Assembly (NCBI GenBank): GCA_030549175.1 | Contig: JAUKUA010000004.1 | Coordinates: forward strand, 4,030,001-4,094,000 | Direction: 5' to 3' | Source: Lasiosphaeris hirsuta | Lineage: Eukaryota; Ascomycota; Sordariomycetes; Sordariales; Lasiosphaeriaceae | Length of the DNA stretch: 64,000 nucleotides | Part shown: piece after piece, positions 51,425 through 62,513 of the stretch | How the letters are laid out: every line of letters begins with the position of its first letter | Numbering within the stretch: position 1 is the stretch's first letter | Notes under the pieces: model-generated | Seen by the model: only the letters and a program-made list of their open reading frames with translations | Database searches by the model: none | Told to the model about the DNA's origin: nothing | Program-made: the position numbers and the translations under genes

Positions 51425-52725
51425 GGATGTATGGGGCTGTGTTGAATATCGAGTGGCAGGGTTTGTGTGCTTGAATCAGGAGGAAATTTTCTTGTGGATG
51501 GGGTATGGTATCCATGATTCTTATAGAAAATTCCCTAGAAAATAGAGTTCGGTATTTCCAGTCCCAGCAACTTACGCACCTTAACTCTCGGAGTTGTCAA
51601 AGACACACCCCAGTGACATCAGAAAGTTCAACGGATTATTAACTCTAAACTACCCGCTACAACTGTAGTAAGCACGTAAGGGAGCTGTGCCTCACCGTCT
51701 AAGCAGGTACAAATGAAGCACGCAAGAGGTGTCGGTGGTGTTGGGAAATCACGACTTGCTTATTTACGAGTATCATCGAATTTCGGCATCGCCTCCTTGA
51801 ACGTTACCACGATGATCGGAGAGGGACAGATAGCGGCGGGAAACGTCAACAGTACTAGGAACAGCGAGCAAGTCGCGGCTCCTCCAAGTTTTTGATTGAC
51901 GAGAAACCAAACTAGGTTGACGATAGGTTGATAGCTAGCGGATGCGCTTTTCAACTCGACTTTCCATTGAGTGCGGACATGGTAGTCAAGAAACCAATAC
52001 CGTCTAGTGACTGAACGTGAACTGGTGATAAGAATTTGTGAGACTTTATGATAGAGTTGGTGGAATCAGAGTCCAGACTCTCGGTTTGAATCTAAAACTT
52101 GCCGTATCTATGGGGCCTGCGTTTGGCTGGTTTGAGTTGAGTTTCAGCTGGAATTCCTCACAGGGGTGCTAGCTGTCATGCCCACACAAATATCGCATTG
52201 AAAAAGGGCGTGTTAGCGAGAGCTCAACGTTGATTACGCTGTGTTGACAATGAAAAAGGCTAAAAGGTGGGGGGCAGATGATGCCAATTAGATGATGATG
52301 GAAGAAGGCTTGGCGAGGGCTTTGGATCGATCGACCCACCCCACAATGACGGCCAGCACAGACCACAAAGGTCAGGAGGAATCCTGTATTATTGCGGTTG
52401 GCGGGGGCACGGGGGCTTGCTTGGGAGCTTGGAGCTTGGGGTTACACTGGTGACACCACTGGCCGACATCCTGGCACAACCTCGATGTCCGGTGACGTCG
52501 ATTTCTTCTCCAACCGACAAGGCCCAAGCTTCCTCCCACGAACCGCCTCACCGACGATAAACATTGCTATCTGTTGTCTTGGTTGCCATTCTAACTTCAT
52601 TATTTTTTTTATTCTATGTTCTCAAAGATTGCCCCTGAAGATTGCGACGCAACGTAAATCCCTCGAGCAGCAGCCAAAATTGCCTTTATTTACTCCCGCA
52701 ACTCTGACCTGTTTCGGAAGTCGCC
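51425..52725. promoter_or_regulatory. Divergent intergenic region, F-box gene and anoctamin gene
   Basis: 1.3 kb. A CRE-like TGACGTCG occurs at 52493, about 230 bp upstream of the anoctamin start. No gene is supported. Confidence 0.45.
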
Positions 52726-55317
52726 ATGGCGGGGCTTCAGAGCTTGACCCGTGACACCAAAGACGAGCCCGGGCTCAAGTCCAACTTTGAGTGCGCACAC
52801 CTAACCACAAGTAGAGGGCTGTGCTGATGCTTTTCACATGCAGTGTTGACTATGTGATCCACTACAAAATCCCAACCACAGGTTCGGCCTCTGCTCTCCC
52901 CTCCTCAGCACCAAAATGACATCGTGCTGATATACTATGTCTACGTAGACACCGCGGAAGCCGAAGCTGCACTGGTACAGCTCATCCAGGCCCTCGCCAG
53001 TGTGGGATTCGCCACCGAAGTCCGAAATGGCGGCAAATCATCGCTGCTCGTCTTCACAAAGATTGCCTCGGACAAGCTTCTGGCTAACCAGGTCTACCGC
53101 TATCGGGTCCAGGACTGGCTGTACGGCGTGCGGGCGTCGGCTCCCAACAAGGATCTGGCCAAGTACTTTGAAGACGAGCCCGTGACCGAAGCTGAGCGGC
53201 TTCGGCTGGCTTACCTCCTCATCACGAAACCCAAGAACGAGGGCGGCGCTGGTATTTCGCCAAAGATCGGCCAGTGGAAGCACGTCCAGTCAGTATTCCC
53301 TCTCCACGACCATGCCTTCAACCGCCAGTGGATCAAACAATGGAGCACCAAGTACTACCTCGACGAAAGCGATCTCAACCAGATCCGTGACAGATTTGGC
53401 GAGCGTGTTGCCTTCTACTTTGCTTTCCTCCAGTCCTATTTCGCTTTTCTCCTCTTCCCAGCCGTTTTTGGGTTTGGCGCCTGGCTCGTTCTGGGCCAAT
53501 TTTCATGGTTCTATGGGGTCGTGAACTGCCTATGGTCCGTCGTCTTTTTCGAGCACTGGAAAATGAAGGAAATCGATCTCGCCGTCCAGTGGGGCGTGCG
53601 TGGTGTCTCCAAGATCCAGCACCCCCGGCCACAGTTTCAATTCGAGAGGGAGGCCCAAGACCCGGTGACCCGAGAGATCGTCAAGGTATATTCGCCGCTC
53701 AAGCGTTTCGCCCGGCAATTGCTCCAAGTTCCGTTCGCCTTGGCCTGTGTAGTTGTTCTGGGAGGGTTGATCGTTAGCTGCTTTTCCATCGAAATCTTTA
53801 TTACGGAGGTGTACAATGGGCCATTCAAGCAGTACCTGGTAAGTTATCTCACGCTATACATTCTTAACTTCCACTAACAATGCTAGACATTCCTGCCGAC
53901 TGTACTCCTTACAGTCTTCATGCCGACTTTCTCAACCCTTCTCACCCGCTTGGCTGAGCGGCTTACCGAGTTGGAGAACTATGAGACTCATGACGGTGGG
54001 TACCCGTTAGGGGCATTACGCATATTTTCGCTGACAAGTATTGTAGGACATCAGGCGTCATTCGTTCAAAAGATATTTGTGCTGAACTTTATAACTTCGT
54101 ACCTGGGAATCTTCCTAACTGCCTTCGTTTACGTCCCCTTTGGAAAGATTTTGGTTCCGTATCTCGACATTTTCCAACTCACAGCTCAAAAGTTCACTAT
54201 CGAAGGGAAGGCACTACCAACCAAAAGCTGGCAGATCAACCCAGACAGGCTTACGAAGCAGATCATCTACTTTACGGTCACAGCCCAGGTCGTTAATTTC
54301 GCCACCGAAGTCATTGTACCGTATGTGAAACGCCGGGTGACCAAGACGGCTGAAAAGGTCTCTAAGATCTCCGAGAAGAATGGAGCCACTCTCAAGGACT
54401 TGCCCGAGGAGGCCGATTTCCTCAACAGAGTGAGAAATGAGGCCGAGTTGGATGTTTATGACGTCACAGTTGACTACCGTGAGATGGTAGTTCAATTTGG
54501 TATGTGGATTTTATGCCGAGGTTGCTGGAATAGAGATGCTAACTCTTCCAAGGTTATCTGTCACTGTTTTCGGTGATTTGGCCACTCACCGCATGCTCTT
54601 TCCTGGTCAACAACTGGATCGAAGCTAGGTCTGATGCAATGAAGATTGCCACCAGCTGCCAGCGCCCAATCCCCTGGCGCGCCGACTCGATCGGCCCCTG
54701 GCTCACATCTCTAGGGTTCCTCTCATGGCTGGGGAGCATCACGAGCGCGTCTTTGGTCTTTCTCTTTACTAATAGTAAGGACGGGCCAGACGGGTCTCCG
54801 TGGGATATTCCCGGGTGGGCTCTTTTGCTCTCTATTTTGTTTGCAGAGCACCTCTATCTGGCAGTGCAAATCGTTGTGCGCAATGTGCTTCTCAAGCTCG
54901 ATAGCCCCGGTCTTCAGAAGGAGCGAGCCGAACGATTCACCATGAAGAAACAGCTATTGGAGCAGACGCTTGGCCAGGATCTTGAAGACGAATCGCACGG
55001 GCCCGGCTTGAGCGGCGGCGAGAAGATCACACGTGAAACTCTAGAGGAGGAAGCGAGACAGCTCTCTGTCAAGGGCAGCGCGAGCCGTGAAGAACTGTAA
55101 GTGTCATATCTGAATATCGGGTGAAGTTATGTCACGTTTGAGCTGATTTGTGGTTTCTAGATTCTGGCAACGCCAACGCAGTGCTGGAGAGACAATTCAG
55201 GTTGCACAGACCCTAGTTTCAGAGGTAGGTTCACACTATCAGCCGATTGCGTGAATATGTAGCTGATTGACGGTCGAGCAGATTACAGCGGTCAACCAAA
55301 CCAAGGCAATAAAGTAG
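52726..55317 (+). CDS. Anoctamin/TMEM16 family protein, Ist2-like (eight exons)
   Basis: A fungal TMEM16 membrane protein; relatives are lipid scramblases or, like yeast Ist2, ER-plasma membrane tethers. Exons are 52726..52790, 52844..52881, 52949..53838, 53887..53995, 54047..54499, 54553..55096, 55161..55224 and 55282..55317, giving 732 residues. The N-terminal cytosolic domain (VDYVIHYKIPTTDTAEAEAA, VYRYRVQDWLYGVRASAPNK) precedes FGERVAFYFAFLQSYFAFLL, the start of the anoctamin membrane core. QKIFVLNFITSYLGIFLTAF, then NWIEARSDAMKIATSCQRPI and LFAEHLYLAVQIVVRNVLLK, belong to the same core. The C-terminus is a charged helical tail. Intron 2 has a GTTCGG donor and is placed by the frame joining IPTT to DTAEAE. 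Scramblase activity is not provable here. Confidence 0.88.
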
Positions 55318-56927
55318 AGCGACTAGGCCTCGTGGTGTGTGCCAAACATGGCAAAGAGAAGAGAGCCGGGGAAGTGGGTTAATACCAAGCATCCATATAT
55401 TCGACGAGATGATGACAGCATATTGCGGAGATTGAAGCACTGCAGCGGGCTGGTTCATAATATATCATATTTCAAGAGGTTCAACTACCAGTGACGATTT
55501 GTTGTGCGGACCGGAACTCGAACACCCCCTACCATTGCTTGCAAGACTGGGGGAAGAGCCCCCACTTTTACAAGCCGGCTGTCCAGGTGGTAATCGAGAC
55601 TGTGGTCAATGCTGGACGGGCGGAACAGTTACAGTATGAAGACTAATGATGTCGACAACATGGCTAGAACCGGGCCGAGACAATCGATGAAACCAACGAA
55701 GCAGGAAAAAAGGCCAACTCGCGCTGGAGGCAGGTCTCCCCTTTCATTGACCCCCTTTATGGACGATAGTCTGTTAGGTCACCGGATATTAGCACGTGAC
55801 TCGCGAGTCTAGGACCAAGTCTGCCTCGAAGGCTGGCCTTCCGGCTCGGTGTGGTTTGGAGACTGGGCCACCGTTGGTGAGGCTGCGGGGTGTCATTACC
55901 ACTCCACGGCTTCTTCGCTGGCACTGCAGGGCGTTGATTGCACGCATGCGGCTGGCTGTCTTCGGTCACCGGTTCTGCCTGTCAACCGCGACCCCACTAT
56001 CTGGCAGCGCGACGCTTTCCCGACCCCGGCCAAGTTCAATGTTCAATGGAACGCCTTCTCAAAGTCCGGCCACTAACCATTCCCATCACGGCTGCAAATT
56101 GCCTGCCCCTTGCGTCGTTAGGCAGTCTCTCAGTCGCTCATCGGGGTTGAGCACCGTCCTCGCCCGACGGCGGGATCTTTTTTCCTCTATGGGGGAATGC
56201 ACAGCTGACGCTGCAAATAAATGTTGGTATACAGCAAACAAACGTGAGTTGACTACACAATATCGTCCCGACTTACCCACGGCTCAAACGAGACGTGCCA
56301 AGTCTCCCACACACACCCAAGGTACGATCGAGGCCACACTGCCTCCAAAGTGACCAGAACTCCAGAGAGGGGTTGTCGTTGTTGCACAGCCTCGCGCCAC
56401 CAACCGACCCAGCACTTCATTAATCGGGACACCGGGGAAACCCCCCTCCTCTCTCTTGAGCCCCCAGTCCTAGCCCGCTCAAGCCTCATGCACCTCGTTT
56501 TCCGCTCGTTTCGCTCTGCCTTGCTGGGCAGTATTGCTTAGGACCTGCATTGCGCTGCGCGACGTGGGGTCGAGATGTAGGACCAGCCAACAAACAGCCC
56601 GAGGCTGGCTGAGCGCCTATCTTTGTGTGAAGCCCTCCTGCCGGTAGTTTTCCAGCTTTCTTCGCTGCTCTCGTCTTCCCCTTCTCTGCGTGTCTTATCT
56701 GCGACATCGATCCCCGGAGGCAGGCCGCACTTTCTGTCGCTGTTGCGATTGCGACACTCGCTCGTTGGCGCGAATGCGACTCGATCCTCCTCTCACATTG
56801 CTCTGATACCGACCGTGACCCCTCCCCCGACTGTGTCCCCTGGCGCAACGGTGTAAGACGGACCTACCCCAACCCCAGGCGTTCGCACAGGGCGGGCTTG
56901 TAGTCCCCGAGCCCTGGCGCCGCCGAT
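55318..56927. other. Intergenic between the anoctamin gene and the SH3-like gene
   Basis: 1.6 kb with the anoctamin 3' UTR on the left and a pyrimidine-rich promoter/leader on the right. No gene is supported; short frames such as 55796-56353 look random. Confidence 0.45.
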
Positions 56928-59708
56928 ATGGACGACGACGTGCAGAATCTGGTGCTCGCTCCCTTCCGCGATGTCGTTGAGAAGGGCAAGACGGCCGTCG
57001 ACAATGCCAAAGATGCCGGCCTCCAGCCCATGCAAAAGGCCGCTCAGAGTCTTGTCAATAATGCCGAGCGCGCCCTGAAGAAGATTGAGCCTGTCTGCAG
57101 GAGACAGCTGGAGGAGTATGGGCCGAGCTTTATCGATGCGCTCAAGGAAAATGGTAATACCCGTCGCCCGCTCGCATCGTCGTTTTGCCATGCCATGTTG
57201 GATTTGCTAACAAGCGGTTTCTAGACGACATATCGGATTTTAGAGAGCAGCTCAATGAGATGCTGTGGGACCTGGACGACTGCATCGAGGCTGATAGCTT
57301 CAACCCCGAGACATTCACCAAGCTCCAGGCGCTCTTGAGGTCTGCTGCCTTGAAGATTACCGATATCGTCTTGCGCATGAAGCTCGAGCAGCCCGTCATT
57401 GACTCGGGATCGTCCATTCGGTCTAGGGCATGGGGCATACAGCAGATGTTGATGCACAACTCAAGCCAAGAAGCAAAAGCACCCGAGCCACGCCCGATCG
57501 ATGCCGATTCAGTTCGCCCCGAGGACATACCCCCTGAGCCGCCGACCAACCCCTGGGAACCAGTCGAGCCACCGCCCGATGTGACGGGCCTAGGAATCGA
57601 GGACGTGCCCGATCGACGATCTCGAGTGTTCTCGATCGAGGAAGAGCAGCGGCCCGCGCAGAACCCAATCGCGTCGGCAACCGGCGGGGGCTCGTGGACA
57701 GACGCCCAGCCCAGCAGCAGCTCTGGTTTGTTGTTTGGAAGGATTATAGGGTCCCCTACTCCCCCCCCTTCCGTCGGGGACCGCCACTCATCGGTGGCCT
57801 TGTCCTACCGAAGCAGCAGTGTCTCGACGAGCAACCCCCTGCTCAGCTCCCCCAGATACTCCCAAGTCAGCGTCGAGAGCTCCAACAACACGTCGATTAT
57901 GGACCGACGCGCGCGAGACAGTGTGGGGGTTAGCCCAATAACCAAGACCATGGACTTTGTGCTGCCCGGCGCATGCCCGGCTCCGTTGTTTTCGGACCAG
58001 AGCCAGGCGCCGTCCGCTGCGCCGTCGCCCGCGCCGACATTCTCGTCTCCGGCGCGTGCGTTTGTTTCCCCGGCGCAAACGTATTCGACGCCGGCATCGA
58101 CTCATTCGGTACCGGTCGCCCACTCTTCCCCCTTGGCAAGGCCGCCGTCCATGGATGCCCGAGGGTCCTCGGCTCCGTATGGGCAGCCCGGCTTGGAAGC
58201 ATCTGCCCCGGCGGCCCCTGCTCAGGTGTTCGAGGACGGGCTTATACCCGTGACGACGGAAGAGGTAGAACATTCCGGCCTCGAAGTGGTGAGTGCACCG
58301 CAGGCCAGCCCTACCGTGCCTCGAGTTCTGAGGGAACCGGATCGTACCATCGACGCCACCAGCTCGTTCCACCAGTGCAAGGGCTTTTGTGAAGGCGGCA
58401 AGGAGATTATTCGGGGAGGTCTTGGCGTCAAGAAGGCGAGGCAGCCGGCAGGTGTCTTGGGTGCTGGCATGGTGAACGTGGCCAAGTGCAAAAACTGCTT
58501 GTACCAGCTCGACTGGGGTCTCGTCGAGGCTGATCTTCATCGGCACAGTGAGCTTCCCCCCCCCCCCCCCCCACCCAATCCTCAAAGACTCCTGAATGGT
58601 ATCAACTAACCAAGTCCCAGGCGACTCCAACTACAAAACCGCCGGTGTCGGCTTCCGCCTCCGCTTCCTCTCCAAGAGCCACCTGCCGGCCAAGCGCGTC
58701 GACGACCAGCTCTACAGCTGCCTCTTCTGCGTCCAGGCCGGGCAGACCGTCGACGAGAGCGACGCCACCGTCTTCTTCACGCAGAAGCAGCTCTTCACCC
58801 ACCTCTCGCGGCACCCGCGGCCGCTCCCGCCCGTCGCGGGCCTCGTCGTAATCGAGGGGCCCGAGGTGCCGGCAGCGCACCAGAACAACTACGACCTGCA
58901 CTTCGCGGCGCCGCCGGTGCCCATCCCAACAGCCGACCTCGCAGCGCAGATCGCCACCCTTCCCACCGCCGTCACCTCGGAGACGATCCGGCAGGGCCCG
59001 CAGGGCATGCGCGCCGCGCCGGACCGCGCGCCCGTGCTGCAGTTCGCGCCCGGCGCCAAGATCGTCGGCATCGAGTTCCCGCCCGCCTACGGCGGCGACT
59101 GGGCCGTGGGCTGGGCCGACGGCGTGCGCGCCGCGTTCCCGCTCGACGCCGTGCGCCTGCGCGCCCCCCGCGAGGGTGATATCATGGCCCGCATGCAGGC
59201 CGCCAGCGGCGCCAGCGCGCGCACTGCTGTTGCGAGGTGGAAGCGCAACCCCAAGGAGGCGCCCAAGGAGACGCTCGGCAGCCGGGAGGCGCTTGTTGCT
59301 GAGGGACAGTGGTTGAAGTTTGGCAAGGGGGAGACGGTCGCTGGGATCAGCTGTGAGTTTGCCTGCTTTTATTTTTGTTCAGGTGGTGGTGTGGGAGGTT
59401 CATGGACCGTTTTGGCTAACTTTTCTACCACAGTTCCGTACCGCGAGTACTGGTGCTGGGCGGGATACAACGCCAAGGGGAAGTGGGGCATCTTCCCCCA
59501 GGCCTTCCTCGACCCCGGGTCGGTTACCGACGGCGGCGTCGGAGGGGGCAGCAACAGGGCGAGCAGCATCTGGAGCCAGGAGAGTGGCGTCAAGAGCGGG
59601 GGGCTGGGCAGCGTCTTTCGCAGGAAGCGGAGGGGGAGCACGTCCGGGCAGTCGTACAGCAGCGGCGATACGACGGCGCAGCGATCGCCGAGGCCGTCTG
59701 TTTACTAG
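56928..59708 (+). CDS. SH3-like domain protein with coiled-coil N-terminus and Cys-rich region
   Basis: Exons are 56928..57153, 57225..58547, 58621..59352 and 59434..59708, giving 851 residues. The first 160 residues form helices (LVLAPFRDVVEKGKTAVDNA, FREQLNEMLWDLDDCIEADS). A Ser/Pro-rich linker fills about 170-430. Paired cysteines follow: CKGFC, CKNC (in VAKCKNCLYQLDW) and CLFC, with a FTHLSRHP pair of His, a possible zinc-binding module. The SH3-like part is in GAKIVGIEFPPAYGGDWAVG and SFPYREYWCWAGYNAKGKWG with IFPQAFLDP, the usual SH3 ending. Intron 3 (81 nt) is stop-free and in frame; splicing joins ETVAGI to SFPYREYW. Intron 2 has a 17-C tract. I do not know a named orthologue; an adaptor role is inferred. 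Confidence 0.8.
58556..58572 (+). repeat. 17-nt poly-C tract in intron 2 of the SH3-like gene
   Basis: Uninterrupted 17-C run eight bases after the GTGAGC donor. Confidence 0.9.
59353..59433 (+). other. Stop-free 81-nt intron in the SH3-like gene
   Basis: Donor GTGAGT, branch site GGCTAAC, acceptor CCACAG. Length is a multiple of three and no stop occurs, so gene finders may leave it in; spliced, it restores a compact SH3-like block. Confidence 0.8.
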
Positions 59709-60467
59709 ATGATTTGTTGTTTTGGGGGCTGTCTGGGGCTGGTCGGTGTTTGGCGGGATGTGCTGCTTTCTGGTTGGTCTGGCTTGCTTGGTATGTCCGA
59801 ATACCCAAAATTGTTTGTTTTCCTGATATAGAACGGGGACTTGAACGCAATTCCCAAGTCCTTGTAATGAAATAAATGAGATGCGATTCCTACCTCACGA
59901 GATAAAAGAGGAACTTGCTGGTAAGTCTCCTCTTCATTGAAGCAACGGTATCCGTTCAAGAGTATCTATTGTTGCTCTCATAAAGGTATTACTCAGGGGG
60001 GCACCGATGATCTTGGATGGCTATTGGGGGGGGTTTCCCATTTGTCGGCGCGACGACCTTTGAGACATTTTCTCTTTGTTTTGCAAATCTAGCTATTAAT
60101 TACTACGGTGTCCAAGTATCATAGCGCGTAAAGGCTGCTGAAGCCTCCTTTTTGCTGATCATATCCTGAACCACTGGTTCTCCTCGTCACAAGCACCGCT
60201 CTCCGTTGGCCTAGCCCAGTTACACCAGCACAAGACGAAGCCTATTGCGCGGCCATAAACAGACCTCTCTGTTGCTTAGGCCAAAAGGCTGCCCAAGGTC
60301 GCCTCTGAGTGGTCAACGGCCCTGCATATGCGGAGCGGACGGCTGCGTCGTAAATACTGGCCACTTCCCCATCCAGCCGTACCCAAGGCTTCCAGATATT
60401 CCTTACAGAACAGAACGACACACCCCCTATATTGAATCTAAGTTATCCCCATTCGTGACCACGCCGG
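59709..60467. other. Intergenic
   Basis: 759 bp, 3' region of the SH3-like gene and promoter of the next plus-strand gene. No gene seen. Confidence 0.45.
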
Positions 60468-61139
60468 ATGGACACCACGACGATGCACCCCCCCTCCGAG
60501 CAAAGCCCCTTCCAAACCCCCAACCAACCCCCTAACGACTCCCCCAACCCCTGGGGCTGGGACCGGGCTAGCGCCCCGAGCACGACACCGTCCAGCCCGT
60601 CGCACTTCACCGACGCCGAATCCTCGCCCCACCCCTCCTCCTCCCCATCCCCGGCCCCAGATCCGGAGGAGGAGGAGCCCCTCTTCTGGGGCTACCCCTC
60701 GTCCGTCCTAACGCGGGACGCCGCCCCGTGGCCGGGCTCGGCCTTCCTGATCCTGCACGTGGCCTCGGGGCGCGCGCTCGCGCTGGTGCACGGCCGGCCG
60801 TGGCTGGTTGCCGCCGCCGAGGCGACCAGCGCGTCAGCGACGCTGCCCGGGGATACCAGCTGGCACTGGGGGTGCGTCGAGGGCAGCGGGGGGTGGCTGG
60901 GGTTCCGGAACCTGGCGTCGGGCGGTTATATCGGACACAACATCAAGATGGAGATGGTGGCCACGGCGGGGAGCCATGCGGGCTGGGAGGGCTTCTGTGC
61001 GCGGCGGCATCCAGACGGGGGCTACCTGCTGTTGCATCCGCACTGGTGGAGTTTGTTGCAGATTGGGGTTGGGGAGGATGGGTGTAGTATCGTTGCGACG
61101 GAGCGTGGTGGGGCCTTGTGGGAGTTTGTTAAGGTGTAA
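60468..61139 (+). CDS. Small fungal protein with Gly/Trp-rich beta-type C-terminal domain
   Basis: A single exon of 223 residues, not recognised. The first 75 residues are Pro/Ser-rich and disordered with an acidic DPEEEEP patch. From about 80 onward it is beta-rich: PGSAFLILHVASGRALAL, SWHWGCVEGSGGWLGFRNL, ASGGYIGHNIKMEMVA and SLLQIGVGEDGCSIVA. The pattern of aromatic-Gly strands with repeated L-x-G motifs resembles a beta-trefoil such as fascin- or ricin-like domains, which fits sugar or actin binding, but this is pattern only. There is no signal peptide or membrane segment, so it should be cytosolic or nuclear. Confidence 0.7.
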   Translation: MDTTTMHPPSEQSPFQTPNQPPNDSPNPWGWDRASAPSTTPSSPSHFTDAESSPHPSSSPSPAPDPEEEEPLFWGYPSSVLTRDAAPWPGSAFLILHVASGRALALVHGRPWLVAAAEATSASATLPGDTSWHWGCVEGSGGWLGFRNLASGGYIGHNIKMEMVATAGSHAGWEGFCARRHPDGGYLLLHPHWWSLLQIGVGEDGCSIVATERGGALWEFVKV

Positions 61140-61445
61140 GGAGGGAGATGGTAGTGTATATCATGATGGGTGCGGGTGGCAAAGCTGTTGCACGGTTCCG
61201 TATTTTTGGATGATGGTTATGATCAAGATACACACGATTTCCACGTTATGACCTGCAAGCGATTTCTGGTCTAGCGTATTTGGGATATAAATATTCTAGA
61301 CATGTGTTAGAAGCTCACTTTCGAATCTCTGCCGATAAATCTACCTACTTGAAGTGCTAGTAGAACTCGGAACATTACTATATCTTCCCCCATCAGCCAT
61401 TACCGCTGTGTCTTTTTGCAAACAAATGGTATCCGCAAATCGATT
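61140..61445. terminator. Convergent 3' region
   Basis: 306 bp AT-rich DNA between two convergent stops. Confidence 0.45.
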
Positions 61446-62513
61446 TCACGGCGAATAGCTCTCCTCCGGTTTGGTCCTTCCAAATAGCCGCCGGAACCCT
61501 CCCTTACTCGGTGTCTTCGGCCGCAAGCCACCGCCGTCTAATGACATCTTCGGCTTCAGCGCAGGGAAATCCTTCTCGGGAACTGTTGGCTTTCGGTCGG
61601 CAGGCCTAAAGCGCGAAACGCTCCCTTGATCCTTCTTCCTCTCGCGTTCGTTCTGCTCAAATATTGCCTGCTGGTGTTGGTATTGTGCGTGATGCTGTTT
61701 CTGGCCCCGCGTGGGTGTCGGCCGTCGTGGCTCATATCGGCGTTCGGGCTCGTTGGGCCAGTCGCGCACCTCGTCGCCATTGACCACAACATACCAGCGG
61801 ATTTCTTCGCCACGCTGCAGCTGGTCCCGCAGCTTCTCAAACCACCCGGGCCTTTTGTTGGTTTTCCTGCGCCCTCCCGTCTCGTCACTCGCATGCCCTG
61901 TCATAGGCGGGTTATGATCCGCTCGCGCCTGCTCCTCATAGCGCCGCATCTCCTCGGCGATGGAGACGGATAGGTCTACGCGCACTACGTAATCTGCTAC
62001 GTAGGCGTAGGGCCGTGACACCTCTTCCAAATTCAGGGGATCGTATTCTTCGAGCACCTTCACCACAGACCAATCCTGCGCCTTGAAGTCCTCGTCGCTG
62101 GTCCCGCCGTGGCCATCCCCACCCGCCAGTTGTTGCTGGGATCTTTGACTTTGTGATGGTTGCCGGCTGCGACTGCGGCTTCGGTTGCCCATACTTTGAC
62201 TCTGGCTCTGGGACCGGCTTCGTTGACTCTGCGCGGCCACGCTCTGGCTGCGACTACGGCCGCCCGAAGCCCCGGTGGCCTGGAAAATGTAGCTCTCATC
62301 GTCACTATCAATAGACGAAGACGGGTTACCGCGGTTCGACGGGCTGCAATAGGGCAGGAAGTCGAAGAGGTTGTAGAAGGATTCGAGAATGCATTGTGAG
62401 CTCTTCCCCGGAATGATCCACTCGGGCGAAGCGTCATCTAGGTTCTGCACTACAACGTAAACCCGAATGCTCCGCCGTTGCCAGCGGAAGCCGTGGCAGA
62501 GGTATGTCGGCAT
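61446..62513 (-). CDS. Fungal protein with MPTYLCHGFRW N-terminal domain and SR-rich insert
   Basis: The ATG at 62513 gives 355 residues; the frame extends upstream to 62687, but the added part is not protein-like and MPTYLCHGFRWQRRSIR looks like the start of a folded domain. The N-terminal block (YVVVQNLDDASPEWIIPGKS, ILESFYNLFDFLP) is followed by a Ser/Arg/Gln-rich run of about 50 residues. A second folded block follows: DWSVVKVLEEYDPLNLEEVS, then PYAYVADYVVRVDLSVSIAE and GEEIRWYVVVNGDEVRDWP. The end is Lys-rich (KGGFRRLFGRTKPEE). The two blocks split by disorder resemble a conserved Pezizomycotina family without a function I can name. Confidence 0.75.
   Translation of the reverse strand: MPTYLCHGFRWQRRSIRVYVVVQNLDDASPEWIIPGKSSQCILESFYNLFDFLPYCSPSNRGNPSSSIDSDDESYIFQATGASGGRSRSQSVAAQSQRSRSQSQSQSMGNRSRSRSRQPSQSQRSQQQLAGGDGHGGTSDEDFKAQDWSVVKVLEEYDPLNLEEVSRPYAYVADYVVRVDLSVSIAEEMRRYEEQARADHNPPMTGHASDETGGRRKTNKRPGWFEKLRDQLQRGEEIRWYVVVNGDEVRDWPNEPERRYEPRRPTPTRGQKQHHAQYQHQQAIFEQNERERKKDQGSVSRFRPADRKPTVPEKDFPALKPKMSLDGGGLRPKTPSKGGFRRLFGRTKPEESYSP

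Noticed and set aside
45000..52000. Secondary-metabolite cluster around the decarboxylase
   Set aside because: No polyketide synthase, NRPS, P450, transporter or regulator is present; neighbours are unrelated genes.
55495..55600. tRNA-like string with TTCGAGT on the minus strand
   Set aside because: The putative T-arm stem does not pair, no D-arm box or acceptor stem could be folded, so it is not called a tRNA.
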